A stretch of DNA of 39,259 nt, taken from Candidatus Magasanikbacteria bacterium RIFOXYB2_FULL_38_10 (lineage in GTDB: Bacteria; Patescibacteriota; Patescibacteriia; Magasanikbacterales; UBA10003). A model generated the notes under the pieces. It searched no databases. It saw only the letters and a program-made list of their open reading frames with translations, and was not told the DNA's origin. The stretch spans positions 25,206 through 64,464 of the forward strand of contig MFQT01000004.1 of NCBI GenBank assembly GCA_001783145.1, written 5' to 3'. The position numbers and the translations under genes are program-made. This document shows positions 24,010-33,503 of this stretch, in pieces; the first letter of the stretch is position 1, and each line of letters opens with the position of its first letter.

Positions 24010-25137
24010 TTACTGCGCACAGGGACCAAGCCATTCAAAATGCATAGCATCACAAACTGATTTATAATCACCTCCCCAGCCGAATCCATGTTTTTTTAGA
24101 GCATTTATGATGTCATCGGGAATATCATGCCGACAAGGCCTTTCAGTAGAGGCGTAGTTGGGGTTATCCTTTGGATTAATATCAATAGCTATAGCAAAAG
24201 AATGCAAGCTTAAAATTTTAGGATTGTTTACATTATATCGCCAATTAAAAGATCCAGAGGATGGATCTGTAATTTTATAGGTACTTGACTGTATTTCTTG
24301 AGCAGCAGCTTGCAAGGCCGAAGCCATTTTTTTATGTACATAAAAAGTAGATCCTAAAAAAGGGACAGGGGTTAATTGTTTGCTTACTTCAGTGGCAGAA
24401 GTACCAAATTCATTTAAAAAGCATTCTGAACCTTTGGATTGTCCTGTGGTGACTGGTTCCGAAGTTTCATTTCCCGGTTCTATACTTATTGGCTGTATTA
24501 CTTTTAATTTTAAACTGGTAAAATTTACCAAATCCGGATTGATAATATAAAGAATGGAGTAAGAACTTAAAAGAAGAATTAAACCCAAAATAGCCTGGGT
24601 GATTCTTTTTTTCCCCTCGTCAAGCCTTTGTTTGTTGCCGCCAGAAGTCATATATACAAAGCCGCCAAAAATAATCAGAGCCAAAGTTAAAATTCCGGCT
24701 ATCAAGAGCGCCCAGCGGTAGATGGCGGAAAAATATTGGCCAATAAAAGGCAAAGCCACGTTTCCTTGCGCGTCAATTTCTATTCCCTTGGTAGTAAACG
24801 GTTGCAGGGTGGGAATGTTTATTTCTAAACGCGGGGCTACTGGTGTAAATTTTAAGGAACCGGGCCCTGTTTGGGGATTAACGCATTTTTTTTCACCCCC
24901 CGCTAACGTTTGGCAAGCGCCCGTTCGGCACTGGATGTCTCTATCGCAGTTTTCTCCGTCGTTTAGTTTGGCCGGGGCGCAGGTGGTGGGGGATCCTACA
25001 TTTTTTCCGGGAGAACAAAAGGTGCCGGGACATTCTTCATCCTTAACACATAGGGCCAAAACAGGGCTAGTTAAAAAAAATAAAAACAAAAAAACCGCCG
25101 CGCCACAAAATATTTTAATTATTTTTTTGTTTGTCAT
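24010..25137 (-). CDS. Secreted Cys-rich fusion: secretion-pilin-like membrane segment plus M15 peptidase
   Basis: A 375 aa three-part protein. (1) Signal peptide (about 1-29), then a cysteine-rich module with eight cysteines between 30 and 85 (C30, 36, 41, 53, 64, 70, 75, 85). (2) Two hydrophobic helices (about 138-163 and 180-203) joined by GGNKQRLDEGKKRITQA, the layout of VirB2/TrbC-like type IV secretion pilins common in small-genome bacteria. (3) A C-terminal peptidase of the M15 (VanY/M15_4) type: His312 and Asp319 in LHSFAIAIDINP, Asp363, His366 and Glu368 in DAMHFEW, and GFGWGGDY between. That enzyme class cuts peptidoglycan stem peptides. All catalytic residues are present. It lies between a DsbA-like gene and radA. 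Confidence 0.82.
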   Translation of the reverse strand: MTNKKIIKIFCGAAVFLFLFFLTSPVLALCVKDEECPGTFCSPGKNVGSPTTCAPAKLNDGENCDRDIQCRTGACQTLAGGEKKCVNPQTGPGSLKFTPVAPRLEINIPTLQPFTTKGIEIDAQGNVALPFIGQYFSAIYRWALLIAGILTLALIIFGGFVYMTSGGNKQRLDEGKKRITQAILGLILLLSSYSILYIINPDLVNFTSLKLKVIQPISIEPGNETSEPVTTGQSKGSECFLNEFGTSATEVSKQLTPVPFLGSTFYVHKKMASALQAAAQEIQSSTYKITDPSSGSFNWRYNVNNPKILSLHSFAIAIDINPKDNPNYASTERPCRHDIPDDIINALKKHGFGWGGDYKSVCDAMHFEWLGPCAQ

Positions 25138-25212
25138 ATTTTAAAAAATCTTGAAATTTCGTCGGGTCTTACAAGGGTAAAAATGAATTTTTTATTTGGT
25201 CAGCCCTTGGAA

Positions 25213-25869
25213 TTATAAAAGTTCTTGAATAGCCGCAACATTTAATTCTCCGGAAAAAACCTTGCCATTAACATAAAAGAAGGGCGTACCTTCAATGCCC
25301 AGCGCCTTGCCTTCGTCGTAGGCTTTTTGCACCAAAGGTCTGGTTTCCTCGTTGCTTAGGCAAGTTTCAAAGGATGTAATATCTAAATTAAGTTTTTGGG
25401 CAAAAGAAATAAATTGCGCCGCATTTAAATTATTTTGATTGGCAAAAATTAAATCATGGTATTCCCAAAATTTATTTTGTTTGCCGGCGCAACGGCTGGC
25501 CATATGCGCTTGCCAGGTAATATCCAGTGGTGGTAAAAAAGGGAAATCCTTCCAGACAATTTTTACATCTTGGGGAAATTTTTGGGCAATGGCTTTTATC
25601 TGGTCGTTAACCGCTACGCAATGGCTGCAATTAAAATCGGCAAATTCTACAATTGTAATCTTGGCATTGCTTGGTCCAAGTTGAGGGTCCGCTATGGTGA
25701 CAGAAGGGGAAAGTGCTGCCGGAGTTGCATCATTGGTGTTTTTTTGATTGCGGGTTAAAATTTCCTCCAGCGGCGGCGGAGTATTTAATCTAACAGAAAG
25801 ATAAAAAAGAGAAGCTGTGGCAACAATTAAAATAATCAGAGTCCAACCTATTTTGGTATTTTTCTGCAT
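25213..25869 (-). CDS. Membrane-anchored DsbA-like thiol oxidoreductase
   Basis: Thioredoxin-fold protein of the DsbA family acting outside the membrane. N-terminal anchor helix (about 8-27), Pro-rich linker, then a domain beginning near 60 with active site C81-S-H-C84 (VEFADFNCSHCVAVND) and the cis-proline loop GTPFFYVNG near 193-201. The inserted helical domain has one Cys (MASRCAG) and a second at FETCLSN. 218 aa is usual for DsbA_4/BdbD-like members. The neighbouring downstream product has a dozen extracytoplasmic cysteines, a natural client. The start is four bases after the propeller gene stop. Confidence 0.9.
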   Translation of the reverse strand: MQKNTKIGWTLIILIVATASLFYLSVRLNTPPPLEEILTRNQKNTNDATPAALSPSVTIADPQLGPSNAKITIVEFADFNCSHCVAVNDQIKAIAQKFPQDVKIVWKDFPFLPPLDITWQAHMASRCAGKQNKFWEYHDLIFANQNNLNAAQFISFAQKLNLDITSFETCLSNEETRPLVQKAYDEGKALGIEGTPFFYVNGKVFSGELNVAAIQELL

Positions 25870-25873
25870 AAAA

Positions 25874-27088
25874 TTATTTTAATTTTAATTGATGAAGCTG
25901 TCCGCTTTTATCGGTAAAAAAGATGACCGATTTATCGCCGGTTATCATTAAACTGCTTACGGAAGAATTGGAATCGGGGGTGGCGATTAAGGTTTTTAAA
26001 TTATTTGTCAGATCTATTTTATAGATTTGATCGGGTGTTTTGTCCGCCACGCTGGGTTCAAAACCGGCGCCATATTGTAATTCCGTGGGTACGGCGCAGT
26101 ACAGAGTGTTATTATCGGCAAAGGCGCATTTTTCCGCCCAGGTATCCACGTTTAATTTGTGGCGGCCGGTTCCGGTTTCATTTCCTTGGGCATTGGTTAC
26201 CCAAAGAGTAGGTTTTAAATCAGAACTTTGATTAAAGGTGCTGTACACCAGTTTGTCTCCTTCTTTAGACCAGAGCGGATGAAAATCCAATCCCTCAACC
26301 AAAAGAGGATTTAAAGTGTCGCCGGAACGAGTTAAGGTGATTATTTGTTTTTTACCAAAATCTTGCGGTACGCCGGTGTTGGAAAAACCAATTATTTCAC
26401 CTGCCGGAGACCAGCTTACTTGCACTTTATCGGCGTTGTTGCCCAAGGGAAAAATCGTTTGGGCGTTGGTGCCGTCCGGATTGGCAACTAACAGCCAGCG
26501 GTTGTTGTAGTCTAAGCCAATGCTTTTGGCGGCGATTTCGTTTCCATTTTTAGAAAAAGAAAAACCTTCCCAGTGCTTAGGCAGTGTCACTTGCTTGTCG
26601 GTGGTAAAATCATAAAATATTTTGGACGCATCGGGATATTCTAAAATTCCCTTATTGCCTTGCGGAGACCAGGTGACTTTTTGCACATTAAAAAATATTT
26701 TATTGGAAAGGATTTGCGGAGTTCCATCAGTTTCCACCCGGTAGAATTTTCCATCCTCGGTGTTGTAATAGTTTACTTTTTGGCCGTCGGAAGAAAGGAA
26801 AGGATTTTGAGCAGGGCTGACTGTGACTAAAGGTGCTTGGGTTAAACCGCCTTGAGCTACCGGAGAAGCGGTGGGCAGAGGAGAAATTGTTGAGGGTACG
26901 TTGGTAATGGTACCCGGAGGCAAACCAGTGATAGCTGATGGCAAACCATTGATTGGAATATTTGCCAAGGGCGCGTTAGTAATTGGCGGCGGAGCTGGTT
27001 TGCGGATAAAAACATAATAAAAAGCAAAACCGATCAATCCCACTGCCACAATAAAAAGGATTATATAAAGCAGTCGTTTTTTGTCCAT
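25874..27088 (-). CDS. Membrane-anchored TolB/WD40-like beta-propeller protein
   Basis: One N-terminal transmembrane helix (about 7-28) is followed by a Pro/Thr/Ser-rich linker (about 31-90) and a domain of repeated four-strand blades (about 95-404). Blade motifs such as VTWSPQGNKGILEY, FSFSKNGNEIAAKS, VSWSPAGEIIGFSN and PLWSKEGDKLVYST are the W-S-x-x-G-x-x-I/L pattern of TolB-like propellers. No catalytic residues are expected, so it is probably a binding or scaffold protein outside the membrane. The ligand is unknown. It sits in the clpC-to-radA run. Confidence 0.8.
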   Translation of the reverse strand: MDKKRLLYIILFIVAVGLIGFAFYYVFIRKPAPPPITNAPLANIPINGLPSAITGLPPGTITNVPSTISPLPTASPVAQGGLTQAPLVTVSPAQNPFLSSDGQKVNYYNTEDGKFYRVETDGTPQILSNKIFFNVQKVTWSPQGNKGILEYPDASKIFYDFTTDKQVTLPKHWEGFSFSKNGNEIAAKSIGLDYNNRWLLVANPDGTNAQTIFPLGNNADKVQVSWSPAGEIIGFSNTGVPQDFGKKQIITLTRSGDTLNPLLVEGLDFHPLWSKEGDKLVYSTFNQSSDLKPTLWVTNAQGNETGTGRHKLNVDTWAEKCAFADNNTLYCAVPTELQYGAGFEPSVADKTPDQIYKIDLTNNLKTLIATPDSNSSVSSLMITGDKSVIFFTDKSGQLHQLKLK

Positions 27089-27141
27089 ATTTTTTTAAAT
27101 AATTTATTAGTAGTTCATCATTATTGGGTTGATGCCCCGGT

Positions 27142-27585
27142 TTAGCCCCAAATTATGGCGCAAAGATTTACATCAAAATAGGAACAAGTATCCTTCATTA
27201 ACATTAAAATCATTACCGGTACTAAGAAAAATAAAAAAGGAAAAATGATCCAACCAAACATTAGTGCCCCTTTTTCCAAATCGTTCATGGGCATAGTTAA
27301 ATAATCTATAATTAAAGCCCAGATATTGGCTTTAGAGGCTAAGCCGGCCGCTCCTCCGGTTGGTTTGGGTTCTTCATCCGATGATTGTCCTGGTAGCATT
27401 GAGCCGGCAGTACCTTTAACTTTAGAAATAAATTTTCCAATAAACATTTTAATTGTCAAACATAAAAGAATGGCAAAACCAACCATGCCTCCAAAAATGG
27501 GTGGGAAAAGACAAAGCCCCCAAGCTGAAATAATTAAAATTACCGTCACCACCTGATAGACTTTGTTTACTGTTTTTTCTATCAT
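27142..27585 (-). CDS. Three-helix membrane protein of unknown function
   Basis: 147 aa, not recognised. Hydrophobic segments at about 11-28, 33-50 and 107-129, with a hydrophilic Gly/Pro/Lys loop (about 55-85, GSMLPGQSSDEEPKPTGG) between the second and third. Cysteines are at 24, 42 and near the C-terminus (DTCSYFDVNLC). The start overlaps the Clp ATPase stop in an ATGA, so it is translated with that gene. The next gene starts 53 bases later. Confidence 0.7.
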   Translation of the reverse strand: MIEKTVNKVYQVVTVILIISAWGLCLFPPIFGGMVGFAILLCLTIKMFIGKFISKVKGTAGSMLPGQSSDEEPKPTGGAAGLASKANIWALIIDYLTMPMNDLEKGALMFGWIIFPFLFFLVPVMILMLMKDTCSYFDVNLCAIIWG

Positions 27586-30080
27586 ATTATAATTTTAATT
27601 TCACCATCCTCCAAATTAAAAATTATCTTTTTCGTCGATTTATTTTTATTTTCCATTAACCAGGTTCCCAATTTTTCTTCTAAATTTTCAGAGATGATTT
27701 TGTTTACACCACGTGCCCCTTGTTCATTTTTTTGCGAAAGATTGGTTAAGAAATTTACGGCGGCGTTTGTCACCTGTATCTCTATATTTTTTTGCGACAG
27801 CTTTTTATTTAAAGAATCAATTTGCAATTTGATTATTTTTTCTAAATTTTCTTCATTTAAAGAATTAAATATAATGATTTGGTCAAGGCGATTGAGAAAA
27901 TCCGTGCGGAAACGGCGCTTCAATTCTTCTTTAACGTTAATATTGATGGTTTTTGAAGCAGGATTGATGGAATTATCACCAAAGCCCAAGGTTTGGTTTT
28001 TAAAAATTTCCTCATTAAGATTGGCTGTCATTACGACGATGGTATTTTTGAAATTTATTTTTTTACCCCCGGCATCGGTTAAGTGTCCTTCATCTAAAAT
28101 TTGCAGGAAAAGATTAAAGATATCCGAATGAGCCTTGTCTATTTCATCTAAAAGAACTACCGAATAAGGGTGGTTTTTAATTTTATCGGCTAAACTGTTA
28201 CTATCCTTGTAGCCTATGTATCCGGCTGGCGCGCCAACCAATTTGGAAGAATGGAAACTTTCACCAAATTCGGACATATCCAGCCTAATAAAATTGGAAC
28301 GACCCGATTGTTCGGGGAAATATTCCGCCGCCAAGACTTTGGCCAGTTCGGTTTTGCCGACTCCCGAGGGTCCCACAAAAATAAAAGAGGCGATAGGGCG
28401 ATTGGGATTGCCAAGCCCTAAACGGTGGCGGCGTAGAGTTTGAGAGATTTTTTGCACAGCCTCATCTTGTCCTATTATTTTTTGTTTTATTTTTTCTTCC
28501 AGTTTTTTAAAGAAATCGGTTTCTTCCGTCTCTAATTCTTCAAAGGGTATGTTTAAGGTTTGAGAAATTATTTTTTTTATATCCACGGCCAAAAGTTCAC
28601 CTTTGGGCCGGATGGTTTTGGCTTTATTTTGTTTTTCCAACTGTTCTATTTGTTTTAAAATTTTGTCTTCAGCTTTTTTGTTTTGTCCGGCTTTGGCAAA
28701 AGCTTCATTTAAAATGGCCTGTTCTTTTTGTTGCTGTACCTCTTGCAATTCTTTTTTTAGTATTTTTATTTTTTTTATGTAGCTTTGTCCGGCATAAGAA
28801 AGCTTTTTGGCGGCCGAGGCCTCGTCTATTAAATCTAGAGCTTTATCCGGGAAAAATTTTTCCGGATAATAGCGGTCGGCCAGGCTGACGGCTTCATTAA
28901 TGGCTTCGGCGGTTATTTTTATTCCGTGAAATGTTTCATAGTTTTTAGATACGCCCTTTAAAATTTCCCGTGTTTCTTCCAAATTTGGCTCAGCTACCAC
29001 AATTGGCTGAAAACGACGCTCTAAAGCCGGATCTGATTCAATGTGTTTTTTGTATTCTTCAAAAGTCGTGGCGCCAATGCAGCGCATTTCTCCGCGCGCC
29101 AGCGCCGGTTTTAAGATGTTGGCGGCATCTAACGTTCCAGAAGCAGACCCTGCGCCGACAATGGTGTGCATTTCATCAATAAAAATTATGAGATTAGGAT
29201 CGTTTTTAATTTCCTCCATTAATTGTTTGAGGCGATTTTCAAATTCTCCGCGATAAATTGTTCCGGCAATAAGCAAGCCTAAATCCAATCTTAAAACTTT
29301 TTTATTTTGCAATTCATCAGGTACGTCACCTAAGACAATACGCGCGGCCAATCCTTCTACAATGGCTGTTTTGCCTACGCCGGGATCGCCTAAAAGTACG
29401 GGATTGTTTTTTTGACGACGACAAAGAATTTGAATCAAACGAGTAATTTCTTTTTCTCGCCCGATGATAGGATCCATGTTTTTAGCTGCTTGTGCCGAAG
29501 TTAGATCGGCAGTAAAGTGGCCTAAAACAGAATTTTTTTTATTTTTGCCAGGGGTTTGAGCCAGGGGAGACAAAGATGAACCAAAAGGCATTTCTGCGGG
29601 TTGCATGTTATTTAACAAAGAAGATATTTCCGGAAAACGATTAGTACTGGCTATGATGTTAGTTAGCTCTTCGTCAATGTTTATTATATTGATTTGAAAA
29701 TTTTCTAAAAATTCCAAAATTTTTTCTCCGGGATTTTCTAGTAGAGCCCACAATAAATGCTCTGTGCCAATATAACGATGACGGTTTTTAAAAGAACAGA
29801 GGGCGGCTTTTTCTAAAATTTTTTCTCCGGCCGAGCTCATTGTGGGCAAGGATTGCACCACCGGTTCCGGATAGTCTAAAAGAAAAGAAATTATTTTATT
29901 TTTATCAATTTTTTCTTTTCTTAAAATTTCTCCGGCAATAGAACCTTTTTCTAAAACCAAGCCATATAAAAGGCATAAAGGAGTAACTTCTGTTTGCTTT
30001 AAATCCGTTGCCAATTTAAAAGCGGTTTTTAGGCTTTGTTTTAAGTGACCCGTGAATTTATTTAAGAGTGGTTTAGACAT
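27582..30080 (-). CDS. ClpC-like AAA+ ATPase (Clp/Hsp100)
   Basis: Unfoldase with an N-terminal Clp_N double repeat (about 5-145), AAA module D1 with Walker A GDPGVGKT (231-238) and Walker B LIIFIDE (297-303), a mid-region coiled coil (about 430-490), and module D2 with Walker A GPSGVGKT (570-577), then the C-terminal D2-small domain. The middle segment is short, as in ClpC, not the long ClpB propeller. A ClpP-docking IGF-like loop was not obvious, so use as a ClpP partner is uncertain. 832 aa is normal for ClpC. The stop TGA overlaps the next ATG. This is the head of the run ending in radA, the pairing seen in Firmicute clpC-radA operons. Confidence 0.9.
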   Translation of the reverse strand: MSKPLLNKFTGHLKQSLKTAFKLATDLKQTEVTPLCLLYGLVLEKGSIAGEILRKEKIDKNKIISFLLDYPEPVVQSLPTMSSAGEKILEKAALCSFKNRHRYIGTEHLLWALLENPGEKILEFLENFQINIINIDEELTNIIASTNRFPEISSLLNNMQPAEMPFGSSLSPLAQTPGKNKKNSVLGHFTADLTSAQAAKNMDPIIGREKEITRLIQILCRRQKNNPVLLGDPGVGKTAIVEGLAARIVLGDVPDELQNKKVLRLDLGLLIAGTIYRGEFENRLKQLMEEIKNDPNLIIFIDEMHTIVGAGSASGTLDAANILKPALARGEMRCIGATTFEEYKKHIESDPALERRFQPIVVAEPNLEETREILKGVSKNYETFHGIKITAEAINEAVSLADRYYPEKFFPDKALDLIDEASAAKKLSYAGQSYIKKIKILKKELQEVQQQKEQAILNEAFAKAGQNKKAEDKILKQIEQLEKQNKAKTIRPKGELLAVDIKKIISQTLNIPFEELETEETDFFKKLEEKIKQKIIGQDEAVQKISQTLRRHRLGLGNPNRPIASFIFVGPSGVGKTELAKVLAAEYFPEQSGRSNFIRLDMSEFGESFHSSKLVGAPAGYIGYKDSNSLADKIKNHPYSVVLLDEIDKAHSDIFNLFLQILDEGHLTDAGGKKINFKNTIVVMTANLNEEIFKNQTLGFGDNSINPASKTININVKEELKRRFRTDFLNRLDQIIIFNSLNEENLEKIIKLQIDSLNKKLSQKNIEIQVTNAAVNFLTNLSQKNEQGARGVNKIISENLEEKLGTWLMENKNKSTKKIIFNLEDGEIKIII

Positions 30081-30095
30081 ATTAAATGTTAAGTT

Positions 30096-30124
30096 ATTAT
30101 ACTAAATTTTAAGGAAAAAGTAAA
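30096..30124 (-). promoter_or_regulatory. Promoter of the ClpC-like gene
   Basis: Minus strand TTTACT (30124-30119), 17-bp spacer, TATAAT (30101-30096). The leader would be about nine bases. No CtsR-like heptad repeat (GGTCAAA pattern) or CIRCE element is visible. Confidence 0.6.
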
Positions 30125-30151
30125 AAATCTTCTTGCTTTTTTAGTCTAATT

Positions 30152-30180
30152 TTGTTAAATTAAATGTTAGAAAGTAAAAT
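30152..30180 (+). promoter_or_regulatory. Promoter of the phosphohexomutase gene
   Basis: TTGTTA (30152-30157), 17-bp spacer, TAAAAT (30175-30180), about 24 bases before the ATG at 30205. No Shine-Dalgarno is present. Confidence 0.55.
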
Positions 30181-30204
30181 TAAACATAAGTAATTTTAAA
30201 CCAT

Positions 30205-31629
30205 ATGCAAGTTAATCCCTATATGTTTCGCGGTTATGATTTAAGAGGTTTGGTGGATAAAGATTTAAATTTAGAAATTGTGGAACATTTAGGCAAGGCT
30301 CATGGTACAGTCTTAAGAAGAAAGGGTATAGTTAAGGCGGTGGTGGGCTATGATTGCCGTAAAACCAGTCCGGAATACAGCCAGGCCATTGCTCGCGGAT
30401 TAAACGCCACGGGCGTGGATGTTATCAATATTGGTATGACCATGGTGGGTACTTTTTATTGGTCGCAATATTTTTTAAATTGCCAGGGTGGAATTTTTGT
30501 GACCGCTTCGCATAATCCGGCGGAATACAACGGTTTTAAATTTGCCATTGATTTTTCTGAAACCTTGGTTAGCGAGGGGATTCAAGAATTAAGAAAGATT
30601 GTAGAAAATGAAGATTATTTTGTTTCCGAAAGACAAGGAACAGAGGAAAAAAGAGACATTCGCGCTGATTATTTTTCCGCCTTGCTCCAAAAATTTAAGA
30701 TCAAAAAATTTAAAGTAGTGGTTGACCCTAGCAATGCCACTCCAGCTGCGCTCGTGCCCGATTTATTGCGTGAGGCTGGTTGCGAGGTGATAGAAAAAAA
30801 TTGTAATATTGATCCAGCCTTTCCCTTAGGTACGCCAGATCCCACAGAAAAAATAGTAGCTAGCCGTTTGGCGCAGGAAGTGCTGGAAAGCGGAGCAGAT
30901 ATTGGCTTTAGTTATGATGCTGATGGTGATCGTATTGGTATTACCGATGAAAAAGGCAGAATTATTTGGAATGACGTTTTGGTGGCACTATTTGCCGCTG
31001 ATGTCTTGGATCATCATGCCGGGGCTACCATTATGTACAATACTTTGTGTTCTAAAATGGTGGAAGAAACAATTATGGCCAAAGGCGGGCGTCCTTTTAT
31101 GTGGCGCACCGGCCATTCCTTTTTGAAAAAGAAAAATCAGGAAGTTGGAGCGGCTTTCATTGGTGAACTTTCCGGCCATTTCTTTTTTTCTGCCGACTTT
31201 TACAACCATGACGACGGCTGTTATTCCACTTTGCGCCTGTTGGACTATCTATCACGTTCTGGCAAGAAATTAAGTGAGGCTTTAGATGAATTGCCTTTGT
31301 TTATTTCCAGCCCGGAAATAAAAATAGTTTGTCCCGATGATAAAAAAGTCGCTTTGATGGCCAAGATTGCGCCAATTTTAAAACAAGATTTTCCCGAGGC
31401 CGAGGTGATTGATGATGAAAGAGCGGGGGACGGTGTGCGTTTGGATTTGGCTGATGGTATGTTCATTATCAGATATTCGCAGAATGGACCATATCTGACT
31501 ATTAAATTTGAAGGTAAAAATCAAGAGAGGTATGATGGGCTAAAAAAATATTTGGCTGGATTATTACATCGTTTTGAAGAAATTGATTGGAGTGCCAAAA
31601 GTAATACCAATGTAGAAGCCTTAGAATAA
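30205..31629 (+). CDS. Phosphomannomutase/phosphoglucomutase
   Basis: Alpha-D-phosphohexomutase interconverting hexose 6- and 1-phosphates for sugar-nucleotide synthesis. The active-site serine is Ser102 in TASHNPAEYNG; the metal loop DADGDR is near 237-242; the sugar-binding loop GELSGH near 320-325; and the phosphate-binding C-terminal loop RYSQNGPYLTIKFEG near 422-436. The sugar loop GE(L/M)SGH fits the PMM/PGM group rather than GlmM, which has different spacing. 474 aa is typical. murD starts four bases after the stop, so both feed envelope building. Confidence 0.92.
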   Translation: MQVNPYMFRGYDLRGLVDKDLNLEIVEHLGKAHGTVLRRKGIVKAVVGYDCRKTSPEYSQAIARGLNATGVDVINIGMTMVGTFYWSQYFLNCQGGIFVTASHNPAEYNGFKFAIDFSETLVSEGIQELRKIVENEDYFVSERQGTEEKRDIRADYFSALLQKFKIKKFKVVVDPSNATPAALVPDLLREAGCEVIEKNCNIDPAFPLGTPDPTEKIVASRLAQEVLESGADIGFSYDADGDRIGITDEKGRIIWNDVLVALFAADVLDHHAGATIMYNTLCSKMVEETIMAKGGRPFMWRTGHSFLKKKNQEVGAAFIGELSGHFFFSADFYNHDDGCYSTLRLLDYLSRSGKKLSEALDELPLFISSPEIKIVCPDDKKVALMAKIAPILKQDFPEAEVIDDERAGDGVRLDLADGMFIIRYSQNGPYLTIKFEGKNQERYDGLKKYLAGLLHRFEEIDWSAKSNTNVEALE

Positions 31630-31633
31630 ATTT

Positions 31634-33025
31634 GTGGATTACAAAGACAAAAAAATATTATTGATGGGACTGGGTGGGTTTGCCAAAGGCAGTGGCGTGT
31701 CCTGTGCCGAGTTTTTGGCGAGCCGCGGTGCGGATTTGACTATTACCGATTTAAAAAGCACTAAAGATTTGACGCACAATTTGCGGCCGCTCAAAAAATT
31801 TAAAAACATTAAATATGTTTTGGGTGAACATCGGACGAGTGATTTTGAAAATACACATTGGGTAGTAAAAAATCCAGATGTGCCACCATCTTCAGCTTTT
31901 TTGAGTGTGGCGCGCGTGCGTAAGACACCTATTGATAATGACATTACTTTATTTTTTCGCGAATATGGGGTGGGGCGTGTGATTGGCGTCACAGGTACGC
32001 GCGGCAAAAGTACCACCACGGCCTTGATTTATGAAATGGCGCGTCGTCAATTTAAGAGCGCGCGGTTTGGAGGTAATATTGGTGAGTCACCTCTAAGGTT
32101 TTTAGACGAAATTAAAAATGGTCCGGCAGTTTTGGAATTGTCCAATTTTCAATTATCAGATTTAGATACTATAAAAATGAGTCCGCATGTGGCTGTTTGG
32201 ACAAATCTTTACCCAGACCATTTAAATAAATATCCTTCTATCGCGGAATATATTGCTGATAAAGAAAAAATTTTTCAGTATCAAAAAGCAGGGGACGTGG
32301 CTGTGTTGAATTTAGATAATGAGATAACTAAAAAAATTGGTGAAGGGTTAAAAAAAGCTGTAAAAGGGCGGCACGTTTTGTTTTTTTCTTTGCAACAAAA
32401 ACCGCGTGACGGCGCGTATATTAAAAACAACTGGTTTGTTTTTGTGGAGGGTGGCAAGGAAACAAAAATTTGTCGGACAGCGGAAACTAAATTACTCGGC
32501 GAGCATAATTTGGCTAACACCTTGGCCGCCATTTGCGCCGCCCGTTTTTTTGGTGTTGGCTGGCCAGCCATCAAATTAGCAATTAAAAAATTTAAAGGAG
32601 TACCCAATCGGTTGGAGGTTATAAAGAAAATCGGCGGTATCACTTTTATTAATGATTGCACAGCTACCTCGCCGCAAGCCACTATTGCTGCGCTTCGCTC
32701 TTTTGCTCTGCGGCGCGTGGTTTTGATTACTGGTGGAAATAGCAAAGGCTTTTCTTTGGAAGAGATGATTGAAGAGATAGGGGAAAAGGCCAAAGCGGTG
32801 GTATTGATGCCGGGTAATGTTAGCGGCGAAATTTTAAGAGGCGCACAAGGAGCACAAATTCCTGTTAAAGAGGTCAAAGATTTAAAAGAGGCGGTTCGCA
32901 CGGCGCGAAAGTTGGCGCAAAAAGGTGATTATATAATTTTATCGCCTGGTTTAACCTGGCTACCGCGGCAAAATGAGTTTGCCAGGGGTGAAGAGTTTAG
33001 AAAAATTGTTAAAAGATTGAGTTAA
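31634..33025 (+). CDS. murD: UDP-N-acetylmuramoylalanine-D-glutamate ligase MurD
   Basis: Adds D-Glu to UDP-MurNAc-L-Ala in the cytoplasm. N-terminal Rossmann domain (LLMGLGGFAKGSGVSCAEFL, 9-28), central ATPase domain with P-loop GTRGKST (121-127) where GTNGKTT is usual, then NLYPDHLNKY and the C-terminal domain with NDCTATSPQATIAAL where NDSKATN is usual. These deviations are conservative and the Lys of the P-loop is kept. The start is GTG at 31634, four bases after the mutase stop, with no Shine-Dalgarno. 463 aa is standard. A strong terminator overlaps the stop. Confidence 0.92.
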   Translation: MDYKDKKILLMGLGGFAKGSGVSCAEFLASRGADLTITDLKSTKDLTHNLRPLKKFKNIKYVLGEHRTSDFENTHWVVKNPDVPPSSAFLSVARVRKTPIDNDITLFFREYGVGRVIGVTGTRGKSTTTALIYEMARRQFKSARFGGNIGESPLRFLDEIKNGPAVLELSNFQLSDLDTIKMSPHVAVWTNLYPDHLNKYPSIAEYIADKEKIFQYQKAGDVAVLNLDNEITKKIGEGLKKAVKGRHVLFFSLQQKPRDGAYIKNNWFVFVEGGKETKICRTAETKLLGEHNLANTLAAICAARFFGVGWPAIKLAIKKFKGVPNRLEVIKKIGGITFINDCTATSPQATIAALRSFALRRVVLITGGNSKGFSLEEMIEEIGEKAKAVVLMPGNVSGEILRGAQGAQIPVKEVKDLKEAVRTARKLAQKGDYIILSPGLTWLPRQNEFARGEEFRKIVKRLS

Positions 33026-33053
33026 AACCGAGCGCACTTGCGCTCGGTTTTTA
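33026..33053 (+). terminator. Terminator of the mutase-murD operon
   Basis: Perfect ten-pair stem AACCGAGCGC (33026-33035) / GCGCTCGGTT (33040-33049) with loop ACTT and a T-run. It directly abuts the murD stop codon. Confidence 0.9.
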
Positions 33054-33056
33054 GTA

Positions 33057-33084
33057 TTGACATTTTTTCTCTTTGATTTATAAT
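33057..33084 (+). promoter_or_regulatory. Near-perfect promoter of the 33129 gene
   Basis: TTGACA (33057-33062), 16-bp spacer, TATAAT (33079-33084). Both boxes are consensus. The leader is about 38 bases. Confidence 0.8.
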
Positions 33085-33128
33085 GTATAACACAAGTCCG
33101 GGTAATGCCACTAATAGGGGAATGGACC

Positions 33129-33464
33129 ATGAGTGACTTAATGAGAGAATGGTTACTGATTTTCCTCTGTTCTTGCCGGGAAAAATTGTGGGGATTAATT
33201 TTCAGTTTTTTGTTTTTTTTCCTGCTAATCATGGCAACGTCGGGCGCCGTCTTCACAATTTTTCATAACATCATCAAGGTATTAACGGAAGATTCTTTCA
33301 CTATTAGTTGGGGGGTGTTTTTCTACCAATATTTTTGGTCTTCTCTTTGTCTCACAACTGTGATATTACTAGCTTTTTTGATCTTTTTCCTCGGTTCTTA
33401 TAAAAATATAATGCCTCTGGTGCGTAGCCGAGAGTATCGTAAACATTGTTTGGATATTTATTAG
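33129..33464 (+). CDS. Small two-helix membrane protein of unknown function
   Basis: 111 aa, not recognised. Two long hydrophobic segments (about 20-42 and 62-88) flanked by charged ends (MREW, SREYRKHC), with a short loop between, so probably both ends face the cytoplasm. The ATG at 33129 is preferred to the one at 33105 because AGGGGA (33116-33121) lies seven bases before it. It is a monocistronic unit between two terminators with a consensus promoter. Confidence 0.65.
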   Translation: MSDLMREWLLIFLCSCREKLWGLIFSFLFFFLLIMATSGAVFTIFHNIIKVLTEDSFTISWGVFFYQYFWSSLCLTTVILLAFLIFFLGSYKNIMPLVRSREYRKHCLDIY

Positions 33465-33474
33465 TAAGTATTCT

Positions 33475-33502
33475 GCCTTGGTCTAACAGCCGAGGCTTTT
33501 TT
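33475..33502 (+). terminator. Terminator of the 33129 gene
   Basis: Stem GCCTTGG (33475-33481) / CCGAGGC (33490-33496) with one T-G pair, then a six-base T-run. Confidence 0.8.
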
Positions 33503-33503
33503 A

